Shown: positions 1 through 6,757 of the stretch, piece after piece
Position numbering within the stretch: the stretch's first letter is position 1
Layout: every line of letters starts with the position of its first letter
Origin: Nitrospinota bacterium
Lineage (GTDB): Bacteria; Nitrospinota_A; UBA7883
Length of the DNA stretch: 17,904 bases
Direction of reading: 5' to 3'
Assembly (NCBI GenBank): GCA_029880775.1
Contig: JAOUNV010000001.1
Span: forward strand, 1-17,904
Program-made: the position numbers and the translations under genes
The notes under the pieces: generated by a model
Database searches by the model: none
What the model saw: the letters and a program-made list of their open reading frames with translations, nothing else
Told to the model about the DNA's origin: nothing

Positions 1-1
1 G

Positions 2-382
2 GCCGAGCTTTTGCGCCGGATCATGGGGGGGCTGGAGAAGCTTGGTTTCTCGCTGGAGGAGTTTGGGTCCAACGATTTCAACATCAGGGCAGTCCCCCGG
101 CTTATCGCCGGAGCGGATCATGTGGCGGTGATCCTGGACGCGCTCGATAAGGCCTCCGGGATGGAAGAGAGGGCAAGCTTCGACGAGATATTGGAGCCTG
201 TGATAAGCTCCATGGCGTGCCGGGCGTCGGTGATGGCGGGGGACAGGCTGGACGCGCGGGAGATGGAATCGCTGGTTCGGAGGCTGGACCAATGTCGGCT
301 TCCATACACCTGCCCCCATGGTCGGCCGGTGGCGCTTTCTATCTCCAGGGACGATCTGTATCGCGGGTTCCTGCGCAAGTAG
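2..382 (+). CDS. mutL: DNA mismatch repair protein MutL, C-terminal part (5' end outside window)
   Basis: This is the end of MutL, the ATPase that links mismatch recognition by MutS to strand incision. About 126 residues are visible. The reading frame is open to the window edge, so the GHKL ATPase, the linker and the DQHAxxE metal motif lie outside. Two of the endonuclease-site motifs of the MutL C-terminal domain are seen: an ACR motif in the segment SSMACRASVMAGDRL, and CPHGRP about 35 residues further on. The protein ends in a short basic tail (FLRK). These motifs belong to MutL proteins that nick DNA themselves, as in most bacteria lacking MutH, and are absent from E. coli MutL. The gene converges on the GGDEF-EAL gene 72 bp away. 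Confidence 0.93.
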   Translation, partial: AELLRRIMGGLEKLGFSLEEFGSNDFNIRAVPRLIAGADHVAVILDALDKASGMEERASFDEILEPVISSMACRASVMAGDRLDAREMESLVRRLDQCRLPYTCPHGRPVALSISRDDLYRGFLRK

Positions 383-395
383 GGTCGGGCGCTTA

Positions 396-422
396 TTTTT
401 GCCCACCGGTGATGGGCAAAAA
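396..422. repeat. Perfect 10-bp inverted repeat between convergent genes
   Basis: The arms TTTTTGCCCA (396-405) and TGGGCAAAAA (413-422) pair perfectly around a 7-nt loop. The hairpin sits 13 bp past the mutL stop and 32 bp before the stop of the convergent GGDEF-EAL gene. The polarity is opposite to a standard intrinsic terminator: on either strand the U tract comes before the GC stem and the A tract after it. It may still mark transcript 3' ends, but not by the classical mechanism. Confidence 0.6.
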
Positions 423-454
423 CGTATTCAAGGCATGCGGAAGTACGCGGTTTG

Positions 455-2524
455 TCAGCTGGACTGGTACTGCACCCTGCTCTTGATAAGAACTTCCATA
501 TCATTTTCCAGCAGCGGGCGGCAGAACAGGTATCCTTGCACCTCGTCGCAATCTATTCCACGAAGGTACTCAAGTTGCTCTGTGTTCTCCACGCCTTCCG
601 CCACCACCTTGATATCCATTTCGTGGGACATGGATACGATCGCCTTTGCGATCGACCTGGACTTTGGATTGGCGGCCAGGTCCACAATGAATGACCTGTC
701 GATCTTCAAGATGTTGATGGGAAGCCTGGCCAGGTAGCTGAGCGACGAGTATCCGGTGCCGAAATCGTCCATGGAAATATTGAATCCAAGCTCGCGTAGC
801 CTGCTCAAGACCATCACCGCCTGATCCATGTTACGGATTATGGAGCTTTCGGTCACTTCCAGCTCGATGAAACGCGGCGGCAAGCCGGATAGGGCCACCA
901 CGTCCTGGATGCTTTTCACCAGGTCGGGGCTTTCAAAGGCCTTGGCGGATACGTTCACCGCCACATTCACCGCCACGGAGAACTCTTCATCTCCTCCCTC
1001 ATGGATTCTTCTGTTAAAAGTGCACGCTTTCCCCAGCATCCACTCATCCAGCCCCAGGATCAGCCCCGTCTCCTCCGCCAATGGTATGAATTCGTTCGGC
1101 AGGACAATGTCCAGCCCATCCCGGCGCCAGCGAATCAGCGCCTCCATCCCCACGATGCGCCCCGTCTTCAGGTCCACCTTCGGCTGGTAGCAGGCGAACA
1201 TTTCATCCTTATCCAGCGCCTTTCGCAGGTTAGTCTCCGCTTCCAGGCGCTTGACCACTTTCTGGTTCATCGACTCTGTGAAAAACTGATAGTTGTTTTT
1301 CCCCAGATCCTTGGCGTGATACATGGCGATATCGGCGTTCTTTATCAAATCCTCCACAGTGGCGCCATCGGCGGGGTAGATGGATATCCCCAGGCTGGTG
1401 GAGACGAACAGCTCCTCAGAATTATAGAAGTAAGGCTCCGATATGGATCTCATGATCTTTTCCGCCACCACCGAGGACTGCTTTTCGCCGTCCACGTCTT
1501 CTAGCAGGATTGTGAACTCGTCGCCACCGATTCTGGCCACGGTGTCTGTCTCCCGCAAGCAGCTTACCAGCCTGGTGGCCACTCCTTGTAGCATCAGATC
1601 ACCGGCCGAATGGTTTAGCCTGTCGTTTATCTTTTTGAAATCGTCCAGGTCCAGAAACATCACGCCCAGCTTCTTGCCCGCCCTCTGGGCCCTAGTGATT
1701 GCCTGGCGGACACGGTCGAAATACAAGGATCTGTTGGGCAACCCGGTGAGGATGTCATGATACGCCTGATACCGGATTTTTTCCTCCGTATCCCGGATCT
1801 GGGTAAGGTCGCTGAAAATGGCGGTGTAATGGGTTGTCCGCCCGGCGGTGTCCTTTATGGAGGTTATCCGAAGGCGCTCCAGATAGGCTTCGCCGTTCTT
1901 GTTCCGGTTCCATATCTCCCCTTCCCACCTCCCCTCGGCGCGCAGAGAGCCCCACATCAGCTCGTAAAACTCCTGGGTATGCCTGCCAGACCTGAGTATG
2001 CTCGGGTTTCTTCCCAGCGCTTCCTCGGGGGAATAGCCGGTTATTGTGGTGAACGCGGGGTTGACAAACTGTATTATCCCCTCTCTGTCGGTGACCACCA
2101 CCCCCTCCTCGGAGCTTTCATATATCTTCGCCGCGATCCTCAGCTTCTCTTCCGTATCATCCTTTTCGGTAACGTCCTCTACAGCGATGGCGCAAAGCCC
2201 AGGCTTCCCTCCGGCGTCCATCACAGGATTGGCGGTCAGATGCGCCAGCAGGCTCTCTCCTGCTTTGCTTGTCAGGCGCAAAACAACCTCGAAACGTTTC
2301 ATTTTCCCGATCGACAGGTTGTCGAAAAGCTTTTGGGCCAGAGCGGTGTCCTCGGGATTGGTGAGATCGGTAAGAGCTCTTTCCAGCAGTTCACTCTCCC
2401 CGTAACCCAGAAGAGCGCAGAATTTGGAGTTTACTTTTACAAGCCGCTGGTCCAGCCGGACCAGAATCATTCCATGCCTGGCGCAATGGAATGTGGCCCA
2501 TAAAATATCCTCGGCGCTGGGCAT
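455..2524 (-). CDS. PAS-PAS-GGDEF-EAL cyclic-di-GMP signalling protein
   Basis: This 689-residue cytoplasmic protein should make and/or degrade cyclic-di-GMP. It has a PAS domain at about 5-120, a second at about 130-245, GGDEF at about 252-415 and EAL at about 430-680. The cyclase signature GGDEF is intact at 333-337, and an RxxD inhibitory site (RETD, 324-327) lies five residues before it. The EAL side keeps its expected ligands: E461 (EAL), N524, E556, D586/D587 (DDFGTGYSS), K607 and E643. Spacings from N524 onward match characterised phosphodiesterases such as RocR. Both halves therefore look catalytically competent. There is no membrane segment, so the PAS domains probably sense a cytoplasmic signal. 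The ATG is preceded by AGGAG at a 6-nt spacing. An in-frame 12-bp duplication adds four residues just before N524. Confidence 0.95.
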   Translation of the reverse strand: MPSAEDILWATFHCARHGMILVRLDQRLVKVNSKFCALLGYGESELLERALTDLTNPEDTALAQKLFDNLSIGKMKRFEVVLRLTSKAGESLLAHLTANPVMDAGGKPGLCAIAVEDVTEKDDTEEKLRIAAKIYESSEEGVVVTDREGIIQFVNPAFTTITGYSPEEALGRNPSILRSGRHTQEFYELMWGSLRAEGRWEGEIWNRNKNGEAYLERLRITSIKDTAGRTTHYTAIFSDLTQIRDTEEKIRYQAYHDILTGLPNRSLYFDRVRQAITRAQRAGKKLGVMFLDLDDFKKINDRLNHSAGDLMLQGVATRLVSCLRETDTVARIGGDEFTILLEDVDGEKQSSVVAEKIMRSISEPYFYNSEELFVSTSLGISIYPADGATVEDLIKNADIAMYHAKDLGKNNYQFFTESMNQKVVKRLEAETNLRKALDKDEMFACYQPKVDLKTGRIVGMEALIRWRRDGLDIVLPNEFIPLAEETGLILGLDEWMLGKACTFNRRIHEGGDEEFSVAVNVAVNVSAKAFESPDLVKSIQDVVALSGLPPRFIELEVTESSIIRNMDQAVMVLSRLRELGFNISMDDFGTGYSSLSYLARLPINILKIDRSFIVDLAANPKSRSIAKAIVSMSHEMDIKVVAEGVENTEQLEYLRGIDCDEVQGYLFCRPLLENDMEVLIKSRVQYQSS
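953..976. repeat. 12-bp in-frame tandem duplication inside the EAL domain
   Basis: Two adjacent 12-bp units, 953-964 and 965-976, differ only at their first base. On the coding strand they encode VAVN twice, immediately before the metal-binding NVS segment of the EAL domain. The result is FSVAVNVAVNVSAKAF, where family members usually carry one such stretch. Confidence 0.85.
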
Positions 2525-2944
2525 GATCCACTCCTATGGTAAGCAATCACATCCGGCGGCAGGGGGCACCCCGATGAAACGGCCCTCTTGCCGACGATGA
2601 AATAATTAACAACATGCGCAATGACCAAGAAAGCGCAACATCCCAAAACTTACCCGGAATTCCCCTTGTCCACGTATATATTATACTAATTCGTTTCTTT
2701 AGCAAACATATTCACTCTTGGCGCAAAAGGGACAGAATACGGCCATTGAAATGTGGCTATTATGTTATGTATCGTTTCATAGTGTGGCATGTTTCCTGGT
2801 AACATCATGCAGGATTCTTTGCGCGGTTCTCCTGAGCCGTTATACGAGATTGCCGGGCGCCCCACACCTGGTAAAGCAGGGGAGCGCCGATGGGGGGTGA
2901 CTTGCGAAGTGTCAGGTTATCGACGGTAAGCTCAAGGCTCGGCC
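2525..2944. other. 420-bp gene-free region between two minus-strand genes
   Basis: No convincing protein gene is seen here; the open frames are short and lack homology signs. On the minus strand a TATAAT box lies at 2680-2685, about 155 nt upstream of the GGDEF-EAL start, but without a good -35 partner. Beyond position 2820 the DNA turns GC-rich and folds well. It holds the hairpin at 2856-2888, a small ACTT/AAGT hairpin near 2901-2911, and an AAGGC/GCCTT hairpin at 2934-2946 that covers the stop codon of the peptidase gene. I could not match it to a riboswitch or small-RNA family by eye, and in particular not to the cyclic-di-GMP-I class. Confidence 0.4.
2856..2888. other. Strong stem-loop downstream of the M23 gene
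   Basis: GGCGCCCC (2856-2863) pairs with GGGG-A-GCGCC (2879-2888) with one bulged A. An inner CCTG/CAGG stem closes a GTAAAG loop. It lies 56 bp past the stop of the minus-strand peptidase gene. No U tract follows on either strand, so it is not a simple intrinsic terminator. It may be a 3'-UTR structure or part of an unrecognised RNA. Confidence 0.45.
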
Positions 2945-3547
2945 TTATTTGGGGGGGGGTAATAGCTTTGTCGGGTCCAGGGGGCGGCCGACCAGGCGGA
3001 TTTCGAAATGGACATGATATCCGGTGGCGGCTCCAGTCTTGCCGACGTAGGCGATGGTCTCACCCTGGCGTACGGTGGCCCCGGCCCTGAATACGTTTCG
3101 TCTATTGTGGGAGTAGAGAGTCGCCACACCTTCTCCATGGTCGATGATGACCGTATTGCCATAGCCGGTCTCTCCCACGCCGGAATATACCACCGTTCCC
3201 CCTGCCGCCGCCAGGATTGGCGTTCCTTGTGGCCCGCGCAGATCCATTCCTTTGTGCCAGCGTCCATCCCGCTTGCCAAATGGTGATGAAACATCCACCT
3301 TTGCAATGGGCCAGATGAATGGCAGTGGCAGCGCTGGCGGATCGAGCAGCGGTTTTTCGGCGTTCCTGGCCCACCAGGTGAATCCATTCGCTGTGGTGAT
3401 CTCCTGCTCCCCGGCGCCGCTCATGAGCGCGATGGAGGCCGTTGTGAGCAGCGCCATGGAGATGGCGAGGATGATATACAAGCGCGTCCGTATGATCGGC
3501 GCGGGAAGCTTGTATTGAGGGAACCAGGAAGCCGCTTGTCGTTTCAT
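2945..3547 (-). CDS. M23 family metallopeptidase (LytM/NlpD type), membrane-anchored
   Basis: This 200-residue protein probably cuts or helps to cut peptidoglycan peptides on the outer face of the inner membrane. Residues 1-20 are basic and about 21-42 form one hydrophobic segment, an anchor or uncleaved signal. After a Pro-rich linker the LytM domain covers about 80-195. The zinc ligands are recognisable: H98 and D102 (WHKGMD) and H180 of HVH (178-180). H147 in the YSH segment is the usual further catalytic-site histidine. No coiled coil or LysM domain is present, so it is a short family member. The chosen ATG has only a weak upstream GAG. Its last codons run through a C9 tract (PPPK-stop). 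Both adjoining gaps are long, so it is likely monocistronic. Confidence 0.9.
   Translation of the reverse strand: MKRQAASWFPQYKLPAPIIRTRLYIILAISMALLTTASIALMSGAGEQEITTANGFTWWARNAEKPLLDPPALPLPFIWPIAKVDVSSPFGKRDGRWHKGMDLRGPQGTPILAAAGGTVVYSGVGETGYGNTVIIDHGEGVATLYSHNRRNVFRAGATVRQGETIAYVGKTGAATGYHVHFEIRLVGRPLDPTKLLPPPK
2951..2959. repeat. G9 homopolymer in the last codons of the M23 gene
   Basis: Nine consecutive G bases on the plus strand encode the three prolines before the final Lys and stop of the M23 peptidase. A one-base slip would replace the Lys-stop ending and carry the frame through the stop into downstream sequence. Confidence 0.95.
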
Positions 3548-3558
3548 TACTCTATAGT

Positions 3559-3572
3559 AGATTTTAAAATCT
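3559..3572. promoter_or_regulatory. 14-bp AT-rich palindrome upstream of the M23 gene
   Basis: AGATTTTAAAATCT reads the same on both strands and ends 12 bp upstream of the peptidase start codon, in a position where an operator or promoter element would lie. AT-rich palindromes of this length can arise by chance, so a regulatory role is inference. Confidence 0.3.
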
Positions 3573-3728
3573 TTTTGGTTACGACCATTATGACAAAGAG
3601 AGGCTCTGATGAAAAGCGGTCATGCCTCCTTGCTCTGTTCGGGCTACATGAAACCTCAGACGCCGTATCATTTTTGTCAGCAATTTTGGTTACATATAAC
3701 ATGAGGCAATTCGGTAGGCGCGGATCCC

Positions 3729-3757
3729 TTCAAACTCCATGATATATATGGTATAAT
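3729..3757 (+). promoter_or_regulatory. Sigma-70-type promoter for the lipoprotein gene
   Basis: A TTCAAA -35 box (3729-3734) and a perfect TATAAT -10 box (3752-3757) are separated by the optimal 17 bp. Transcription would start near 3764 and give a leader of about 110 nt before the lipoprotein ATG. That leader contains the 25-codon ORF described separately. Confidence 0.65.
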
Positions 3758-3791
3758 CCGCGTGATACGTCTCTGAGCCAAGGTGGGGCGA

Positions 3792-3869
3792 ATGGTGTCA
3801 TGGTCAGAATATGGGTCTTTGCGGCGAGAACGGCGGCATACCCCAGGTTACGTCTACAATATCGGATAA
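3792..3869 (+). CDS. Putative 25-codon leader ORF upstream of the lipoprotein gene
   Basis: An ATG at 3792 follows a strong Shine-Dalgarno sequence (AAGGTGGGG, 3780-3788), better than the one before the lipoprotein itself. The frame runs 25 codons to a TAA at 3867-3869, four bases before the lipoprotein ATG. The peptide begins MVSWSEYGSLRRERR and is Arg-rich. The run CGG CGA GAA CGG CGG clusters arginine codons that are often rare. The position suggests translational coupling or an attenuation-type leader peptide. Its expression is not shown by the sequence, and the peptide resembles nothing I know. Confidence 0.4.
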   Translation: MVSWSEYGSLRRERRHTPGYVYNIG

Positions 3870-3873
3870 GGTC

Positions 3874-4647
3874 ATGAGCAGAAATACACTTTTTTTTGTT
3901 CTCGTTTCGGTGGTGGCTGTTCCTCTGTTCATATTGAGCGGTTGCGGGAAGATGAAAGACAGGGAGCCGAATGTATCCCCCGGCGCGTCCGCAGGCTCCG
4001 GAGACGGGCAACCTGGCGCGGGATCTTCTGATTGCGGACCCGACCAGAAGATGGGGAACTACAAGGCTGTGTGGGTGTATACCAATTGCTCTCCTCCCGC
4101 CACCTTGTTGATCAATCCGGATACGGAAAGCAATGATGGGACACCCCTAAAAACGCTGGATGTGAACCGCGGAATGATCTCCTTTCGATACAGCGGCATG
4201 CACAACGACATGATCCCCAGCAATCCAACTTTCGCGTTATTCTTCAAATCCAGGGGCTGGGAAGGATATGAATCCAACTGGCAGTGGATGACCACAAAGC
4301 AGGGTGGCAAGTTCCTGCAGCACAGGCTGATAGCCCAACGGTTTGATGGCACCTGCGGAAGACGTTATTGCGAGACGTGGGACGCCATAAACGAACTGCA
4401 ATTCTTTGATGAGACTGAAGTGTTCCAATGGGACTGCCAGTGGGATACATCCGCCAGCGAAATCGCCTGCGTGGTTGTGAAGGTTGGTGATCCGAAGATC
4501 AGGTTTAGTGTGCAAACGGACCCGAAGGGCCCCTATTTTATCCTGACATACATAGGCCTGGGCAATGGCGCGTATGATGGGGACAACTACTTAGGCTACC
4601 AGGGGCAGCTATCCGATGTGAAGCTGACTTTCTTCGAGGCGTCGTAA
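3874..4647 (+). CDS. Lipoprotein of unknown function
   Basis: The product has 257 residues. A hydrophobic signal (about 5-20) ends in the lipobox LSGC, so C24 is the predicted lipidation site. Gly at +2 suggests sorting to the outer membrane. A flexible Gly/Ser/Pro-rich linker (about 35-52) precedes a domain rich in aromatics and predicted beta strands, with six further cysteines (C54, C72, C161, C166, C188, C199) that could form three disulfides. The C-terminal part (YLGYQGQLSDVKLTFFEAS) is reminiscent of the last strands of a jelly-roll or concanavalin-like fold, but this is only an impression. The start was chosen because it places the lipobox correctly; an in-frame ATG at 3811 lacks a ribosome site. 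The gene converges on the next one with only 16 bp between stops. Confidence 0.8.
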   Translation: MSRNTLFFVLVSVVAVPLFILSGCGKMKDREPNVSPGASAGSGDGQPGAGSSDCGPDQKMGNYKAVWVYTNCSPPATLLINPDTESNDGTPLKTLDVNRGMISFRYSGMHNDMIPSNPTFALFFKSRGWEGYESNWQWMTTKQGGKFLQHRLIAQRFDGTCGRRYCETWDAINELQFFDETEVFQWDCQWDTSASEIACVVVKVGDPKIRFSVQTDPKGPYFILTYIGLGNGAYDGDNYLGYQGQLSDVKLTFFEAS

Positions 4648-4663
4648 GATATATTTTAGGCTG

Positions 4664-5143
4664 TCAGATTTCTCCGTAGGCGCTGACAATCCAATGTGAG
4701 GCGTCGGACTTTGTGATAGTTGTTCGGTTTGTGACATCTGTTGGTGTTGAGCATTTCCCCTGGAAGCAGGAGGTTTTTGGCACTATCTTCCCGTACACTA
4801 TCCAAGCGTTTTCTGATTTGGCTACCGCTACGCATCGGTCAATTCCACTGATAGACTTCACCGAGATATAAGTCAGTTGTGAATTACGATCCGCGCATGG
4901 CGAAGCGGCGGTCTCCCTGTCTGGTTGGATAGCCGAATTTAGGTTTCGCCCAGCCAAAAGCTTCTCCGGTTTCTCCAGATCCTGCGCCCGCAGAGGCGAA
5001 ACAACCTGTATAGACTGGACTTCTACTAATACTGCAATCGACGCCGACGCGGAATGCGCCCTCTGCCAGTGAGCCGACATGATGGTCAACAGCAGTATAA
5101 GCGCTATTTTGCGCTTTACACTAAACATCATACTTAACATCAT
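4664..5143 (-). CDS. Small secreted protein of unknown function
   Basis: This is a 159-residue exported protein. The signal peptide is clear: a Met-rich, basic n-region (to about residue 12), a hydrophobic core (IALILLLTIM) and a likely cleavage after AHSA at residue 32. The mature part has four cysteines (C83, C104, C126, C131), consistent with two disulfides in the periplasm or outside the cell. The ATG at 5143 was chosen over one 27 bp upstream because only it has a GGGG-type Shine-Dalgarno at suitable distance. A 12-bp tandem duplication covers the first eight codons and repeats the Met pair. The gene and its upstream region look more AT-rich than the flanking genes, which may hint at transfer. 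No family was recognised. Confidence 0.7.
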   Translation of the reverse strand: MMLSMMFSVKRKIALILLLTIMSAHWQRAHSASASIAVLVEVQSIQVVSPLRAQDLEKPEKLLAGRNLNSAIQPDRETAASPCADRNSQLTYISVKSISGIDRCVAVAKSENAWIVYGKIVPKTSCFQGKCSTPTDVTNRTTITKSDASHWIVSAYGEI

Positions 5144-5147
5144 ACTT
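5124..5147. repeat. Perfect 12-bp tandem duplication over the start codon of the secreted protein
   Basis: AACATCATACTT occurs twice in direct succession (5124-5135 and 5136-5147). On the coding strand each copy supplies a Met-Met pair, so the gene has four candidate ATG codons within six residues (MMLSMM). Only the first pair stands behind a Shine-Dalgarno sequence. Confidence 0.9.
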
Positions 5148-5301
5148 ACCCCAGCGGACCGTGCCCGCATGCTATCAACTACTACTATTTGGACGATAAT
5201 GTATCCCTGATTTGGGCATGCAGGTTAACACTATGTCAAAATATGGAATGCCATTGATAGTGGACGCTAATCCGTATGATGCTATATCTGATTAATATAC
5301 A

Positions 5302-5354
5302 GGCGATTACAGTCTTCTCTCCTGTGGAAGCAGACTGAGATTACCGCCATCGCC
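5302..5354 (-). terminator. Possible 3' stem-loop of the amidohydrolase transcript
   Basis: GGCGAT (5302-5307) can pair with ATCGCC (5349-5354), and CAGTCT (5310-5315) with AGACTG (5332-5337), giving a two-tier stem that starts 5 nt past the amidohydrolase stop. The downstream minus-strand sequence is AT-rich but has no real U tract. A termination role is therefore uncertain. Confidence 0.3.
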
Positions 5355-5359
5355 CAAGC

Positions 5360-6529
5360 CTAATCCCTCCTGAAAACCGCTTCCCCGTTTATCATCGTCA
5401 TATGGCACACCGCCGCAGGATCCAGCGGGTGGCTGGAGTAGACCGCCACGTCTGCGTCCTTCCCTCGCTCCAGCGAGCCTGCCCGACGGGTGATCCCCAA
5501 CGTGGCGGCGGGTGTGGAGGTGATCGCCTTGAACACTTCGTCGCGGGGGGCGCCATGGTCCCGCACCAGCTTGATCGCCTCCTGGCGCAGCTCCTGGATG
5601 GGGATCACCGGGTGGTCTGTGATCAAAGACACGATGCACCCGGCTTTAATGCAGCGGGCGGCGTTATCGCGCACCAGGTCTTTTAGCTCCACCTTGGAGC
5701 GGCCGGTGGTGGATGGCCCCAGGTTGAGACGTATTTTTTTGGCCGCCAGGATGTCGGCGATTTTATAGGCTTCGGTTCCATGCTCGACTACGATTTTCAT
5801 CCCGAACTCATCGGCGATCCGGATTGCGGTCATGATATCATCGGCGCGATGGGCGTGGACGCGGGCCGGTTTCTTCCCGCTGATAACCGCCTGCAGCGCC
5901 TCCATCCGCAGGTCCAGGGGGGTGTCGTTTTTCTTCTTCTTTATTTTGTCACGATAGTTTTGCGCCTCCACCAGCGCGGTTCGCATCACAGCGGCGATCC
6001 CCATCCGGGTCATGGGGGCTTTTTTCTGGCCACCGTATACCCTTTTCGGATTCTCGCCGGTGGCCATCTTCTGGCCTATGTCCCGGTCCACGATCATCTC
6101 CTCCACTATGCGCCCACGAGTCTTCACCACACAGGCGGCGCCGCCGATCACGTTGCCGGAGCCGGGTGTGATCATGACGGAGGTGACACCATCGGCGCGA
6201 GCCTCGCCGAATGCCGGGTCCTCCGGGTCGATCGAGTCTATGGCGCGCACATGGGGGGTGACAGGATCGATCATCTCGTTGCCATCCTCGCCCATCTCGC
6301 CGGAGCCTTCGGCGTATACGCCCAGGTGGGTGTGGGCGTCTATCAGGCCGGGGGAGGCGGTCATTCCGGTTATATCGATTGTCTCGTATTCTTTTTGGGA
6401 ATACTTGCGTTCCGCCCCGGCGTATTCGATTCTCCCCTCTTTAATGAGTATCAACCCGTTCTGCGCGATCCCTTTTGGCAGAACGACCGCTCCGCCGCGC
6501 AGGGCGATTCTTTTCGCTTTTTTCTTCAT
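5360..6529 (-). CDS. Metal-dependent amidohydrolase (imidazolonepropionase-like, COG1228 type)
   Basis: This 389-residue cytoplasmic hydrolase has the amidohydrolase-superfamily layout: a small N-terminal beta domain, a TIM barrel, and a closing beta strand segment with the usual GSLERGKDADVAVY motif. Metal and catalytic residues are visible: H66 and H68 (DAHTHLG), H225 or H227, H250 (VVEHGTE) and D305 (LITDHP). A GNVIGG...VVKTRG stretch and the KRVYGG...TRMG segment are typical of the imidazolonepropionase-related subfamily, in which several members act on N-acyl amino acids or dipeptides. The substrate here cannot be told. No hut genes lie nearby, so histidine breakdown is unlikely. The ATG follows AGGAG at a 9-nt spacing. 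A TACAAT box lies upstream (6556-6561) but without a convincing -35. Confidence 0.88.
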   Translation of the reverse strand: MKKKAKRIALRGGAVVLPKGIAQNGLILIKEGRIEYAGAERKYSQKEYETIDITGMTASPGLIDAHTHLGVYAEGSGEMGEDGNEMIDPVTPHVRAIDSIDPEDPAFGEARADGVTSVMITPGSGNVIGGAACVVKTRGRIVEEMIVDRDIGQKMATGENPKRVYGGQKKAPMTRMGIAAVMRTALVEAQNYRDKIKKKKNDTPLDLRMEALQAVISGKKPARVHAHRADDIMTAIRIADEFGMKIVVEHGTEAYKIADILAAKKIRLNLGPSTTGRSKVELKDLVRDNAARCIKAGCIVSLITDHPVIPIQELRQEAIKLVRDHGAPRDEVFKAITSTPAATLGITRRAGSLERGKDADVAVYSSHPLDPAAVCHMTMINGEAVFRRD

Positions 6530-6757
6530 GTGAGTCAGCTCCTGTTTGTCCGGACATTGTATCAGGTTGGGGGAAAAGGTTGGTGAGTGATGGGGCGGGA
6601 AACGTGGGCGCGGCTCTCCTGTGGAGAATGAGCTAAAAACCCATCTTTAATCTGGCCGAGCTTGCGAGCCCATTTGGCGGAGATGAAAGGTGAATAGTGG
6701 CAGGATAAGTGTCCATCCAGGAGCGACACTCCCGCAAGCTACACCAAAGACGCGCCG

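Noticed and set aside
2820..2944. Possible cyclic-di-GMP or cobalamin riboswitch
   Set aside because: I looked for the conserved core sequences of the cyclic-di-GMP-I class and the B12 box and did not find them. The hairpins lie downstream of the peptidase gene and far from the GGDEF-EAL start.
3811..3873. An earlier in-frame ATG for the lipoprotein
   Set aside because: It would put 21 polar residues before the signal peptide and has no ribosome site; the ATG at 3874 gives a standard lipoprotein signal.
5780..6586. A 268-codon plus-strand frame opposite the amidohydrolase
   Set aside because: It is a shadow of a gene with intact metal ligands, and its translation has no recognisable domain.
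5310..6640. Shared CTCTCCTGTGGA segment near 5320 and 6615
   Set aside because: Only about 12 bases match, and flanking bases do not continue the similarity, so chance is likely. I do not call a dispersed repeat.
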